In this document: one piece after another, positions 6,767-14,269 of the stretch | Layout of the letters: every line of letters begins with the position of its first letter | Numbering within the stretch: position 1 is the stretch's first letter | NCBI GenBank assembly: GCA_964571815.1 | Contig: CAZNDN010000105.1 | Span: 1-14,271 of the forward strand | Source of the DNA: CAZNDN01 sp964571815 | GTDB taxonomy: Bacteria; Fibrobacterota; Chitinivibrionia; Chitinivibrionales; WJKA01 | Length of the DNA: 14,271 nt | Reading direction: 5' to 3' | Notes under the pieces: generated by a model | The model's database searches: none | What the model was told of the DNA's origin: nothing | Seen by the model: only the letters and a program-made list of their open reading frames with translations | Position numbers and translations under genes: made by a program

Positions 6767-7054
6767 TGTCAGTGGATTTGCATAACACATTGTCTTGGCA
6801 AGCGTTACAGGGGACGGAGGCAAGACATTAAGTTTTAGCATGTCTGTGAGCGAGGCGCAGTTCAGGGCGGGAGGGGCGGTGCGTTGGCCGGTGCGGGGGA
6901 GTGTCTCGCGCCGCGAAGCTCCGTCGGCAAAACGGGGCGGGCTAACCGGATGATAACCGTAAACTCACTCTGTTCTAAGAAAATTGCGGTATCATTGTAC
7001 TACATGCTCATGCCCTCATCTCATTTACCTTTTTCAGTCGGGGAGCCTTGACCC
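6767..7054. other. intergenic region after the regulator gene
   Basis: This 288-base gap holds the second dispersed repeat with its inverted-repeat flank (6791-6827), then a GC-rich stretch, then an AT-richer stretch (about 6950-7035) before the next gene. A TATCAT at 6990-6995 could be a -10 element, but no acceptable -35 lies 16-18 bases upstream. No hairpin plus T-run terminator was found. Confidence 0.5.
6791..6839 (+). repeat. dispersed repeat, copy 2, with flanking inverted repeat
   Basis: The repeat core spans 6810-6839. It carries GGGGACGGAGGCAA, three changed bases, then ATTAAGTT and the TAGC tail also seen in copy 1. In this copy TGTCTTG (6791-6797) pairs perfectly with CAAGACA (6821-6827), which places GGGGACGGAGG in the loop of a possible 7-bp hairpin. 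The three bases that differ from copies 1 and 3 include part of the right arm, which would fit a compensatory change if the stem matters. Confidence 0.75.
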
Positions 7055-9523
7055 ATGGCAAAAGTCGACATGCACGTTCATTCGTCCTGTTCCGAGCATC
7101 CGTCAACATGGTTTCTCCAGCGCCTCGGAACGCGTGAATCGTACGTGGACCCGGAAACCGTGTATCGTCGCGCAAAAGAGGTGGGCATGGACTTCGTCAC
7201 GATCACGGACCACAACTGCATCGAGGGCTCGCTGATGCTGAAGGAGCGGCATCCGGAGGATGTATTCACGGGCGTGGAAGTGACGACGTATTTCCCCGAG
7301 GACGGGCGGAAGGTGCACGTCCTGGTGTACGGGCTTGACGGGAAGCAGTTCGCGGAAATCGACAAGGCCCGCACCGACATTTACCAGCTTCGGGATTGCC
7401 TGAAGTCGCAGGGGGCGGCCCACGCTGTGGCCCACGCTACATTCTCGATCAACGGACCCATGACGCTTGGGCATGTCGAGCGTTTGATGCTTCTTTTCGA
7501 TTCGTTCGAAGGTATCAACGGAAGTCGCAACCGGTTCAACAACGAGATCATGATTCGTGTTCTCTCGTCATTGACCCCGGCCGTCATGCACGATCTCTAC
7601 CGTACGTACCGAATCGAGCCGTTCGGCGACCGGCCCTGGGAGAAGGGTATCGTCGGGGGGTCGGACGACCACAGCGGGCTTTTCATCGGCAAGGCCCACA
7701 CCATTGCGGAAGATGTGCACTCAGCCGGGGATTTCGTCGAATGTGTAAGGCGCAAGGCGACGTCGGCGGGGGGGCGGCACAACGACTATCGCGCCCTTGC
7801 GTTTGCGATCTACAAAGTAGCCTATGACTTCTCGAAGTCACGCAGCACGTCGCCGGCATCGTCGATCTTCTCCACGATTAACCATCTGCTTTTTGAAGAG
7901 GGATCGATGACGTTTCGTCATCGTCTAACGCTTGAGAAGCTGAAGCTGTCGCGCACGATGAAAGAGGATCGTATCAAGGCCGCGTTGCTGTTGCTGGTGG
8001 ACAGTTTCCAGACCAATGCCGGCCTCAGTATCGAAGAGAAGCTGGACGTGCTCAACGCGCGGATTACGGATATTGCCGACGATCTCCTGCGGACCTTTCT
8101 CGATTCGCTGGGCGGCGAGATGCGGGAGGGCGATATGATGGGGCTGATCAGGAACGTGTGCCGGAGTCTTCCCGGGATGTTCCTCTCGGCGCCGTTTTTC
8201 ACCACGGTGCATGTGTTGAATGAATCGCGCTCTCTTGTCGAAGTGCTGGAGGAGAAGTATGTCGACGGTACACAACGAAAGAAGAAGCGTATTCTGTGGT
8301 TCACCGATACCTTGACCGACCTCAACGGCGTGTCGGCGACGCTTACCAAGCTGGGGCATCTGGCCCGCGAGCGCGAGCTTGACCTGATACTGGTCGGGTG
8401 TCTGAGCGAGGAGGACGATCGAACCGGCCTCCCGTCAAACACGATGCTCCTTCCCTGCATCTACACCTATACTCCCTCGTATTTCAGTACGTATACGTTG
8501 CGCGTACCGTCGGTGGCCTCATCCGTGAAGCTGATCAGCGACAGCGAGCCCGACGAAATCTATGTCTCGACTCCCGGCCCGGTGGGCCTGCTGGGCCTGG
8601 GCATGTCCAAACTGCTTCACGTGCATTGCACCAACGTGTACCATACCGATTTTACGAGGCAGGCACGGCAGATTATCGGCGATGAAGCCGTGTGCCGGTT
8701 TGTTGAAGATGCGCTCCGGCTTTTTTACAACAACGCCGATACCATCGCGGTTCCCTCATCGCGCTACCTGTCCCTGCTTGAGCGCCGGGGGCTCGACAAA
8801 CGCAAAATGGTGAGATTCATCCGCGGTATCGACCCGGTGGTGTTCTCGCCCCGCGAGGGAAGTGGGCCGGCGGTTGCACGGCGGATCGGGTCGGCAAGCG
8901 GTGTAACGTTCATGTATTCGGGACGCATCTCCCGTGAGAAGAACATGGATTTCCTTGCCGAAGTCTATGAACGTGTTGTTGGCGATCGGCCCGACGTGAA
9001 CCTGCTGCTGGCAGGCGACGGTCCGTATCTGGAAGAGATGAAAGCGCGCACGGCGCATCACTCGCGCATACGATTTCTCGGCCGGGTCAATCGCGGCGAT
9101 CTGCCGGAGCTCTACAGCGCATCGGACTGTTTCGTCTTCCCCAGTGTCACCGATACATTCGGCATGGTGGTGCTGGAAGCGCAGGCGTGCGGGTTGCCCG
9201 CGATCGTCTCCGATTTTGGCGGACCACAGGAGATTATTCTCAACGGGAAGACCGGCTATACGGCGAACGCTTCGAGCGTCGACGCATGGGTGGAAAAGCT
9301 GCATGCCATGGTCGACCTGGTCGTCAACTACCCCGCGCTTCACCGGGAGATGCGTGAGAATGCCCGCCGACACATTCTCTCCACCTACGACTGGGACATC
9401 GTGCTTCGGAATATTTTCTCCCGCCCGCGGCTTGTCCAACAGCACGACCGGAGGCGTCCGAATGAGCCGTTTGCCGATATTGTCTCGGCCGACCGGTGGA
9501 CCGAGCGTGAAAGGATTTCGTGA
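7055..9523 (+). CDS. PHP-domain / GT4 glycosyltransferase fusion protein
   Basis: An 822-residue two-domain enzyme. Residues 1-235 are a PHP metal-dependent phosphoesterase domain: HVH (7-9), TDH (51-53), GVEV with Glu75, His127 in VAHATF and SDDH (203-206), so the metal ligands appear intact. Residues 240-405 are helix-rich and unrecognised. Residues 410-790 are a GT-B, GT4-type glycosyltransferase: an acceptor-side phrase VYHTDFTRQAR (528-538), YSGRISREKN (621-630), LLAGDGPY (651-658) and DTFGMVVLEAQACGLP (700-715), the D/E-x7-E motif with Asp700 and Glu708. The HTDF phrase and DTFG form resemble SqdX/PimB-like lipid or envelope glycosyltransferases; donor and acceptor are unknown. No signal peptide is seen, so it is probably cytosolic. 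ATG 7055 follows GGGGAG at 7040-7045. The stop overlaps the next start by a GTGA, indicating coupled translation. Confidence 0.9.
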   Translation: MAKVDMHVHSSCSEHPSTWFLQRLGTRESYVDPETVYRRAKEVGMDFVTITDHNCIEGSLMLKERHPEDVFTGVEVTTYFPEDGRKVHVLVYGLDGKQFAEIDKARTDIYQLRDCLKSQGAAHAVAHATFSINGPMTLGHVERLMLLFDSFEGINGSRNRFNNEIMIRVLSSLTPAVMHDLYRTYRIEPFGDRPWEKGIVGGSDDHSGLFIGKAHTIAEDVHSAGDFVECVRRKATSAGGRHNDYRALAFAIYKVAYDFSKSRSTSPASSIFSTINHLLFEEGSMTFRHRLTLEKLKLSRTMKEDRIKAALLLLVDSFQTNAGLSIEEKLDVLNARITDIADDLLRTFLDSLGGEMREGDMMGLIRNVCRSLPGMFLSAPFFTTVHVLNESRSLVEVLEEKYVDGTQRKKKRILWFTDTLTDLNGVSATLTKLGHLARERELDLILVGCLSEEDDRTGLPSNTMLLPCIYTYTPSYFSTYTLRVPSVASSVKLISDSEPDEIYVSTPGPVGLLGLGMSKLLHVHCTNVYHTDFTRQARQIIGDEAVCRFVEDALRLFYNNADTIAVPSSRYLSLLERRGLDKRKMVRFIRGIDPVVFSPREGSGPAVARRIGSASGVTFMYSGRISREKNMDFLAEVYERVVGDRPDVNLLLAGDGPYLEEMKARTAHHSRIRFLGRVNRGDLPELYSASDCFVFPSVTDTFGMVVLEAQACGLPAIVSDFGGPQEIILNGKTGYTANASSVDAWVEKLHAMVDLVVNYPALHREMRENARRHILSTYDWDIVLRNIFSRPRLVQQHDRRRPNEPFADIVSADRWTERERIS

Positions 9524-11268
9524 GCGGTCGGCCGGAGACCGCCGACAGGCTGTATATCATAGACGCCCTTGCACCTTTCTGCGACTCCCTTTCCGAAAAA
9601 ACCGTGAACTGGTCGAAGGTGCCGTTCGGCTCCCTTGAGCGCGATCATACACTCGACCCGTCGATCTGCCGCCGCGTCGAAGAGCAGTTGCGAATCTATG
9701 CCGATCGCGTGGCGGAGCTGGGTTTCAATGCGGTTACGCTGGATGACCTGGCCCATCTCAGTTGCTTCGATTTCTATCCCGAAAGCCTCAAGGCGAAGAT
9801 AGACTCCTACCGGGCGTGGTACACACGGCTGATCGAGATCTGCCGCTCGCGGGGTCTTGCCGTGTTCATTACCACCGACATCATGTTCTCCAACGACTAC
9901 ATTTTCTCGGCTACCGGCTGGCGGGACCCGCCCCTTCTTCATCTTCTCGGTCGCTCGCTTCGTCGTCTCTTCAGGCGCTTTGACCATGTCAAGGGGGTCG
10001 TCTTCAGGCTCGGCGAATCAGACGGCAAGGATATCCGGAAGGATATCCGGGAGGAGTTTCACAGCAGGCTGGTAATCCGTACGCCGTCACAGGCCCGGCG
10101 GTACATTGCTACACTCCTGGGGGTGTTTGAGAAGTACGATCGGCTGATGATCGTGCGAACGTGGACGCTCGGTGCATTCAAGGTGGGCGATCTGATGTGG
10201 AATCCACGAACCTATCGCGGGGCGTTCGGGGGTATCGACAGCGACCGTCTGGTCGTGTCGCACAAATATGGGGACACGGATTTTCAGCGTTACCTTGATC
10301 TCAACCCGCTCCTTTTCGAAGGAAACACTCGAAAGATCGTCGAATTTCAGGCACGGCGTGAGTACGAGGGTTTCGGTGAGTTCCCGTCATTCGCGGGATA
10401 CGACTACGAACGATTTATCGAGCGGATCAAGGAGCACAAACGGTTTGCGGGGGCGATGGTGTGGTGCCAGACGGGAGGATGGAGTCGGTTCAGACGGTTG
10501 ACTTTTCTCAAAGACTCATCGGTGTGGAACGAGCTGAACACGGCCGTAACCATTGCCATGCTTCGGCGGGGGCTCGACGCGGAGGGTGCGATCCGAGAGT
10601 TTTGTCGCCGACGGTTGCCGGCATCCGACCCGGAGCTGTTCGTCCGGCTGATTCGGCTCTCGGACAGGGTCGTAGAGAGGTTGTGGTACATACCGGAATT
10701 CTCCAGTCGCACGCTCTATTTCCGCAGGACGCGTGTCCCGCCGCTTCTCTGGGTTTTCTGGGACAGAGTCTTAATCAATCATGCAGTCAGGGTGACGCTT
10801 CGACGCTTTGTGCAGGGGCGTCGTGAGGCGATCCGCGACGGGTACCGCGCGTTGTACAGGATCAGGGAAATGAAACGGCTGGCACGGGAGCTTCACCTGG
10901 AGGAAGACCAGTTTGATTTTCAGTACGATACGTTCAAAATCCTTGCGATCGCGCGGGAGTACTTCTTCGGAACGTGGTCGCCCGGCCTGGGCGAGCGGAT
11001 CGAGCGCGAGGCACGCGCGTATGAGGAGAAATACCCACAAGGGTTCGTGATCGAACGCGATTTTTCACCTCTTCGTATCGGGAAGAACCTTCTGGAGGTG
11101 GTGTTCGGACTTTGCGTGCGCACCCGATCCCGCTACCGTTTGATTGACACGCTGGTTATTATTCGTTTCACCGGCTGGTTCTATCCACTCGTGAAGAATT
11201 GGCAGAGACGCCGTATGCCCGAGTTCGCCCGTCGCCAGGCAATGGGAATCCAGGTGTTATTCAAGTGA
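9520..11268 (+). CDS. putative TIM-barrel glycoside hydrolase, GH67-like
   Basis: A 582-residue protein beginning at GTG 9520 inside the stop of the PHP/GT4 gene. I read it as a remote relative of GH67 alpha-glucuronidases, from several aligned phrases: VADRV..LGFNAVTLDDLAHL early in the barrel, VVFRLGESDG with Glu166 (GH67 has a KxNSEGxPGP-like phrase at the general acid), VRTWTLGAF (212-220), and VVSHKYGDTDFQ with Asp254 followed by IVEFQARREYEGFG (273-286). GH67 enzymes have a similar xKxGxxDFQ...EFQxxxEYLG run that supplies the base residues. No signal peptide is present, so a secreted polysaccharide-degrading role is unlikely. Coupling to a glycosyltransferase suggests trimming or quality control of an intracellular glycan or glycolipid intermediate; this is inference. 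The last 250 residues are helix-rich and unassigned. Catalysis is unproven. Confidence 0.65.
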   Translation: MSGRPETADRLYIIDALAPFCDSLSEKTVNWSKVPFGSLERDHTLDPSICRRVEEQLRIYADRVAELGFNAVTLDDLAHLSCFDFYPESLKAKIDSYRAWYTRLIEICRSRGLAVFITTDIMFSNDYIFSATGWRDPPLLHLLGRSLRRLFRRFDHVKGVVFRLGESDGKDIRKDIREEFHSRLVIRTPSQARRYIATLLGVFEKYDRLMIVRTWTLGAFKVGDLMWNPRTYRGAFGGIDSDRLVVSHKYGDTDFQRYLDLNPLLFEGNTRKIVEFQARREYEGFGEFPSFAGYDYERFIERIKEHKRFAGAMVWCQTGGWSRFRRLTFLKDSSVWNELNTAVTIAMLRRGLDAEGAIREFCRRRLPASDPELFVRLIRLSDRVVERLWYIPEFSSRTLYFRRTRVPPLLWVFWDRVLINHAVRVTLRRFVQGRREAIRDGYRALYRIREMKRLARELHLEEDQFDFQYDTFKILAIAREYFFGTWSPGLGERIEREARAYEEKYPQGFVIERDFSPLRIGKNLLEVVFGLCVRTRSRYRLIDTLVIIRFTGWFYPLVKNWQRRRMPEFARRQAMGIQVLFK

Positions 11269-11282
11269 TGTAAAGAACTTAC

Positions 11283-11307
11283 CGGGGACGGAGGCAATTT
11301 ATTAAGT
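11283..11307 (+). repeat. dispersed repeat, copy 3
   Basis: This copy is identical over 25 bases to 7-31. It lies in the 65-base gap between two convergent genes. Its ends are flanked by an 8-base direct repeat TATTCAAG (11258-11265 and 11307-11314), the first copy of which supplies the last codons of the upstream gene. A short inverted repeat ACTTA/TAAGT also brackets the core. Confidence 0.8.
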
Positions 11308-11333
11308 ATTCAAGAATGCCGGCCACGGGGGTA

Positions 11334-12977
11334 CTATCGGGCACCGGCAATTGCCGCCGAGCTTTCACTGACGGCCGTGTCGTTCCGGGATGCGGCTATG
11401 CAGGATGACAGCACTTTCGCCAGTCCGAACGGACCGTTGATTACGCTTGCCGTAGCCACTCCTCCCATCATCGCCCCCGTAATCCCCGGCGTACAGATAT
11501 CCGCACCACAGAGGTAGAGTCCCGGAAGTTTCGTTTTCGCTCTGAGGGCTCGTGCCCGGAAGAAGTGCGGAGTGTGCTTAAGACCATACAAAGCGCCCTG
11601 TTCTCGATTCGTGTATCTCTTCATGGTCAGCGGGGTCGAAACTTCGGTGAATGCGATCATCTCCCGCAGACCGGGCAGATGCTTCTGAGCAAGATCGATC
11701 AGTGAATCGGCCAGCTTCTTCTTCAGTGCGTAATAGGCCCCGTCCTTCTTCGTGCCGTCACGCACTCTCCATTGGGCAAAGGCCTCGTAGTCGGCGAGTG
11801 AAATGATTGTCACGGTATGGTTGGCGGTTTCCCCATTGCGCAATGTCGTAAACGACACAAAACATGCGGCGGGCGTGCCGGAAAGCAGGGCTTCGGTCTG
11901 GGCTCTCATGGTAGCGTGTTCTTCCTGCCGGCTAATCCACAGGTTTTCCCCACGAACGCCCAGTTTCCGGGGGGAGTCATTCAGACCCGCGTACACGCAC
12001 ACGGCGCTGTACCCGGGCTCGAGTCCCCGGAGCCCATCGTGCACCGCACCTCTGACGGGTGAAGGCACGAGTTGGTTGAACGTCCGTTTCGCACCGGCAT
12101 TCGATATGACCACCGGCGCGTAGTAGTATTCATCGCCGGCGGTCGGGTTCCGCCGGTTTCCGACCCGGACCCCGACGGCGCGATTCCCCTCGACAAGTAT
12201 TTCCCGAACCTCACGATGTGTCAGGATCTCGCCGGAGTTACGGCGGAGGACGTTACGTACGGTTGCCGCGATTCGGTCGGCACCGCCTTCGGGATAGAAC
12301 CCCCCTTCGATGTAGTGGTAGACAAGCAATGCGTGCATGGCAAACGAGCTTTCATCCGGCGGAGTTCCGTAGTCGCACCACTGTGTGGCCAGAAGAGTCC
12401 TGAGTTGCTTGTCCGCAAAGTTCCTTTGGAAGTAGTCACGGGTGGTCATTGAAACCCATTTCCGGCCCGGGAGGTTGATCAGATTCAGCAGCGCCGCGAA
12501 AGGCAGCGGCAGAACGCGCGACAGATAACGCCGCGTGAACCAGTTGTTGACTTGCTTTACGTCGCGGAAGTACTTCCTGATCCGTCGAGCCGCATGGGGG
12601 AATCGGTTGATAAGCTCCCGTTGGTACCGGACGGGGGAGGATGAGACCTTGAAAGAGAATCCGGGATAGATGAAATGCTCAAACGGATCCGGCATCGGTA
12701 TCCACTTGAGCTGGTTGTCGGTAATAAAATCAAATACCGCCCGCTGGCGCATCCCTTTCTTCATTCGGCCGACATAGTGAACTCCCGCGTCCCATTTGTA
12801 GCGGCCTCGTGAGAAGACGTGAGTCAGTCCGCCGATTACCGAGTGACGCTCGAGAATAAGGACGCGCTTCCCGTTGAGCCGCGAAAGAATCGCTCCCGCG
12901 GTCAGTCCGCCGATTCCGGAGCCGATGACGATGGCGTCAAAGGAATTGCCGGCGCCGGGTCTGCCTTTTCGCTTCAC
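11334..12977 (-). CDS. RetSat/phytoene-desaturase-like FAD-dependent oxidoreductase
   Basis: A 547-residue flavoprotein. The dinucleotide-binding motif GSGIGG (19-24) and Glu43 in VLILERH bind FAD. DAGVHYVG (63-70), QWCDYGTPPDESSFA (199-213), EGGFYPEGGADRIA (224-237) and the C-terminal LPGLYLCGADICTPGITG followed by AMMGG (484-506) match the retinol-saturase / carotenoid-isomerase branch of the phytoene desaturase superfamily. Substrates in bacteria are mostly unknown; saturation or isomerisation of a polyene lipid is likely. The frame extends upstream to 13124, but those 49 residues show no family similarity. GTG 12977 has AGGGGA six bases before it (12984-12989 in + coordinates) and a GTGA overlap with a small upstream frame, so I start there. 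No other carotenoid gene is in the window. It reads in the same direction as the two minus-strand frames before it. Confidence 0.88.
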   Translation of the reverse strand: MKRKGRPGAGNSFDAIVIGSGIGGLTAGAILSRLNGKRVLILERHSVIGGLTHVFSRGRYKWDAGVHYVGRMKKGMRQRAVFDFITDNQLKWIPMPDPFEHFIYPGFSFKVSSSPVRYQRELINRFPHAARRIRKYFRDVKQVNNWFTRRYLSRVLPLPFAALLNLINLPGRKWVSMTTRDYFQRNFADKQLRTLLATQWCDYGTPPDESSFAMHALLVYHYIEGGFYPEGGADRIAATVRNVLRRNSGEILTHREVREILVEGNRAVGVRVGNRRNPTAGDEYYYAPVVISNAGAKRTFNQLVPSPVRGAVHDGLRGLEPGYSAVCVYAGLNDSPRKLGVRGENLWISRQEEHATMRAQTEALLSGTPAACFVSFTTLRNGETANHTVTIISLADYEAFAQWRVRDGTKKDGAYYALKKKLADSLIDLAQKHLPGLREMIAFTEVSTPLTMKRYTNREQGALYGLKHTPHFFRARALRAKTKLPGLYLCGADICTPGITGAMMGGVATASVINGPFGLAKVLSSCIAASRNDTAVSESSAAIAGAR

Positions 12978-13174
12978 GTGTAGTCCCCTGAAAGCACGGC
13001 CACGCGGGAAGACCGTTTGGCGGCTTCGTGTTCCGGCAAGGGGCCATGGCCGATTTCGTTTTCCGACTCGACACACGATTCCGGGGAATGAAAGCATGTC
13101 GTGGCGAGATATATCCGGGGCCACGTGGGGTGCTCGAGGCCGGCGAATGACCTGAGTGCGCGTTCAATAGACAT
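12974..13174 (-). CDS. possible small protein of 66 residues coupled to the FAD oxidoreductase
   Basis: The ATG at 13174 lies seven bases after the stop of the oxidoreductase at 13182-14174. The frame ends in a TGA that overlaps the GTG of the FAD oxidoreductase by four bases (GTGA), the layout of coupled operon genes. The peptide starts MSIERALRSFAG and contains Cys, His and many acidic residues, with no membrane span and no family I recognise. AAGGAG at 13188-13193 is 13 bases from the ATG, longer than ideal. Codon third positions lean GC-rich as in the neighbours. The alternative is that this 200-base stretch is untranslated leader. Confidence 0.4.
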   Translation of the reverse strand: MSIERALRSFAGLEHPTWPRIYLATTCFHSPESCVESENEIGHGPLPEHEAAKRSSRVAVLSGDYT

Positions 13175-13181
13175 CTAAACT

Positions 13182-14174
13182 CTACTTCTCCTTGAGGAAA
13201 GGATAGTGAAGACCGATTTCGCCGCGCACGGCATCCATGATTTCCGCGACCTGAAGTGAATCTGAGAGGGGCATGAGATCGCATTCGAGGCTTCCGCGGC
13301 GAAGACAGTCCGCAAAAGCCTCAATCTCGAACTGGAAGCCCTCCCTGCCGCCGGCCTTGCGTCTCAGGCCTGTATCGGGTCTCAGTACGGCCGACGTTGC
13401 CCGCCAGAACGAAGGAATCGTGATGCGCCCTTTCGATCCGTACAGGCGGGCGCCCTGGGACGAATTCGTGTGAATGGCGCAGCTTACCTGCGCCAGGACG
13501 TCGTTGGGATACGACAACACCGCCACGGTCTGCTCGTCAACACCGGTCTCCCCGAGCTGCCCGACCGCCCGGATAGACAGCGGGGGTGCTTTGACCATCG
13601 ATTGCGCAAACGCGATAGGATAGACACCGACATCCAGCAGCGCCCCGCCGGCCAGCTCCGGATCCCGCAGCCTGCCCGAGGGAGGCCCGTCGGAGCGAAA
13701 GCCGAAATCAGCCTCGATTCGGCGTAGCGTACCGATTGCGCCGGCCTCAAGCCAGTGGGCAACCTTGCGCATGGCCGGAAGGAAGCGGGTCCACATAGCC
13801 TCCATCAGGCACAGCTTTTTCCGCTGTGCCGTCTCCATCATCTCCCTTACCTCCGCGGCGCAGACCCCGAGCGGTTTCTCGCACAGTACGTGTTTCCCGG
13901 CTTCAAGGGCCAGAAGGGTATGTTCGCGGTGGTATCGATGCGGGGAGGCTACATACACGGCATCAAGGTTCGGATCGTTGACCAGCTCTTCGTAGCTTCC
14001 CCAGGCAGTCGGCACCTTCCAGGCCGAGGCAAAAGCCCCGGCGCGCTGGATACTGCGTGAGCCGACCGCTTTCAGGTCGCTGTTGCCGACCCGCCGGATA
14101 TCCCGGGCAAATCGCCGGGCAATGGTGCCCGGGGCGATGATTCCCCATCGAATCGTTTTCGCACCCATATACAT
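13182..14174 (-). CDS. Gfo/Idh/MocA-family NAD(P)-dependent oxidoreductase
   Basis: A 330-residue, full-length oxidoreductase. Residues 8-120 form the Rossmann domain (RWGIIAPGTIARRFARDI, VASPHRYH 75-82, CEKPLG 98-103 with the catalytic-type Lys100). LMEAMWTRFLPAMRK (123-137) and GGALLDVGVYPIAFA (176-190) are hallmarks of the dihydrodiol-dehydrogenase / sugar-1-dehydrogenase-like subgroup. It probably oxidises or reduces a sugar or cyclic diol with NAD(P); the substrate cannot be told. ATGs at 14174 and 14168 are both possible; the ribosome site is weak (GTGGA), slightly favouring 14168. A sigma-70-like promoter lies about 70 bases upstream. It is the first gene of the minus-strand group and is followed closely by the small frame. 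Confidence 0.9.
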   Translation of the reverse strand: MYMGAKTIRWGIIAPGTIARRFARDIRRVGNSDLKAVGSRSIQRAGAFASAWKVPTAWGSYEELVNDPNLDAVYVASPHRYHREHTLLALEAGKHVLCEKPLGVCAAEVREMMETAQRKKLCLMEAMWTRFLPAMRKVAHWLEAGAIGTLRRIEADFGFRSDGPPSGRLRDPELAGGALLDVGVYPIAFAQSMVKAPPLSIRAVGQLGETGVDEQTVAVLSYPNDVLAQVSCAIHTNSSQGARLYGSKGRITIPSFWRATSAVLRPDTGLRRKAGGREGFQFEIEAFADCLRRGSLECDLMPLSDSLQVAEIMDAVRGEIGLHYPFLKEK

Positions 14175-14240
14175 TCCACATGTGAAGAGAAAACCGACGG
14201 CCTGAGGGCGCAGAGCCAGGCGGGAAAGATCTCTTTCGGC

Positions 14241-14269
14241 AAAATACGTTGTTGCCGGCGGAGCGTCAA
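14241..14269 (-). promoter_or_regulatory. candidate sigma-70 promoter
   Basis: On the minus strand, TTGACG (14264-14269) is followed after 17 bases by TATTTT (14241-14246). That is a 5/6 match to the -35, an ideal spacer and a 4/6 match to the -10. The predicted start near 14234 leaves a leader of about 60 bases to the oxidoreductase ATG. It lies at the window edge, so an upstream gene could extend over it. Confidence 0.45.

Noticed and set aside
11317..11349. TGCCGG...CCGGCA inverted repeat as a convergent terminator
   Set aside because: The loop is over 20 bases, there is no T-run, and the right half lies inside the FAD oxidoreductase gene.
12978..13124. Longer start for the FAD oxidoreductase
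   Set aside because: The extra 49 residues have no similarity to the family, whose members begin shortly before the GxGxxG motif. The GTG at 12977 has a ribosome site.
13138..13174. Small frame beginning MSIERALRSFAG as a DUF2892-like membrane protein
   Set aside because: The opening resembles DUF2892, but the rest is polar in all three frames with no membrane span.
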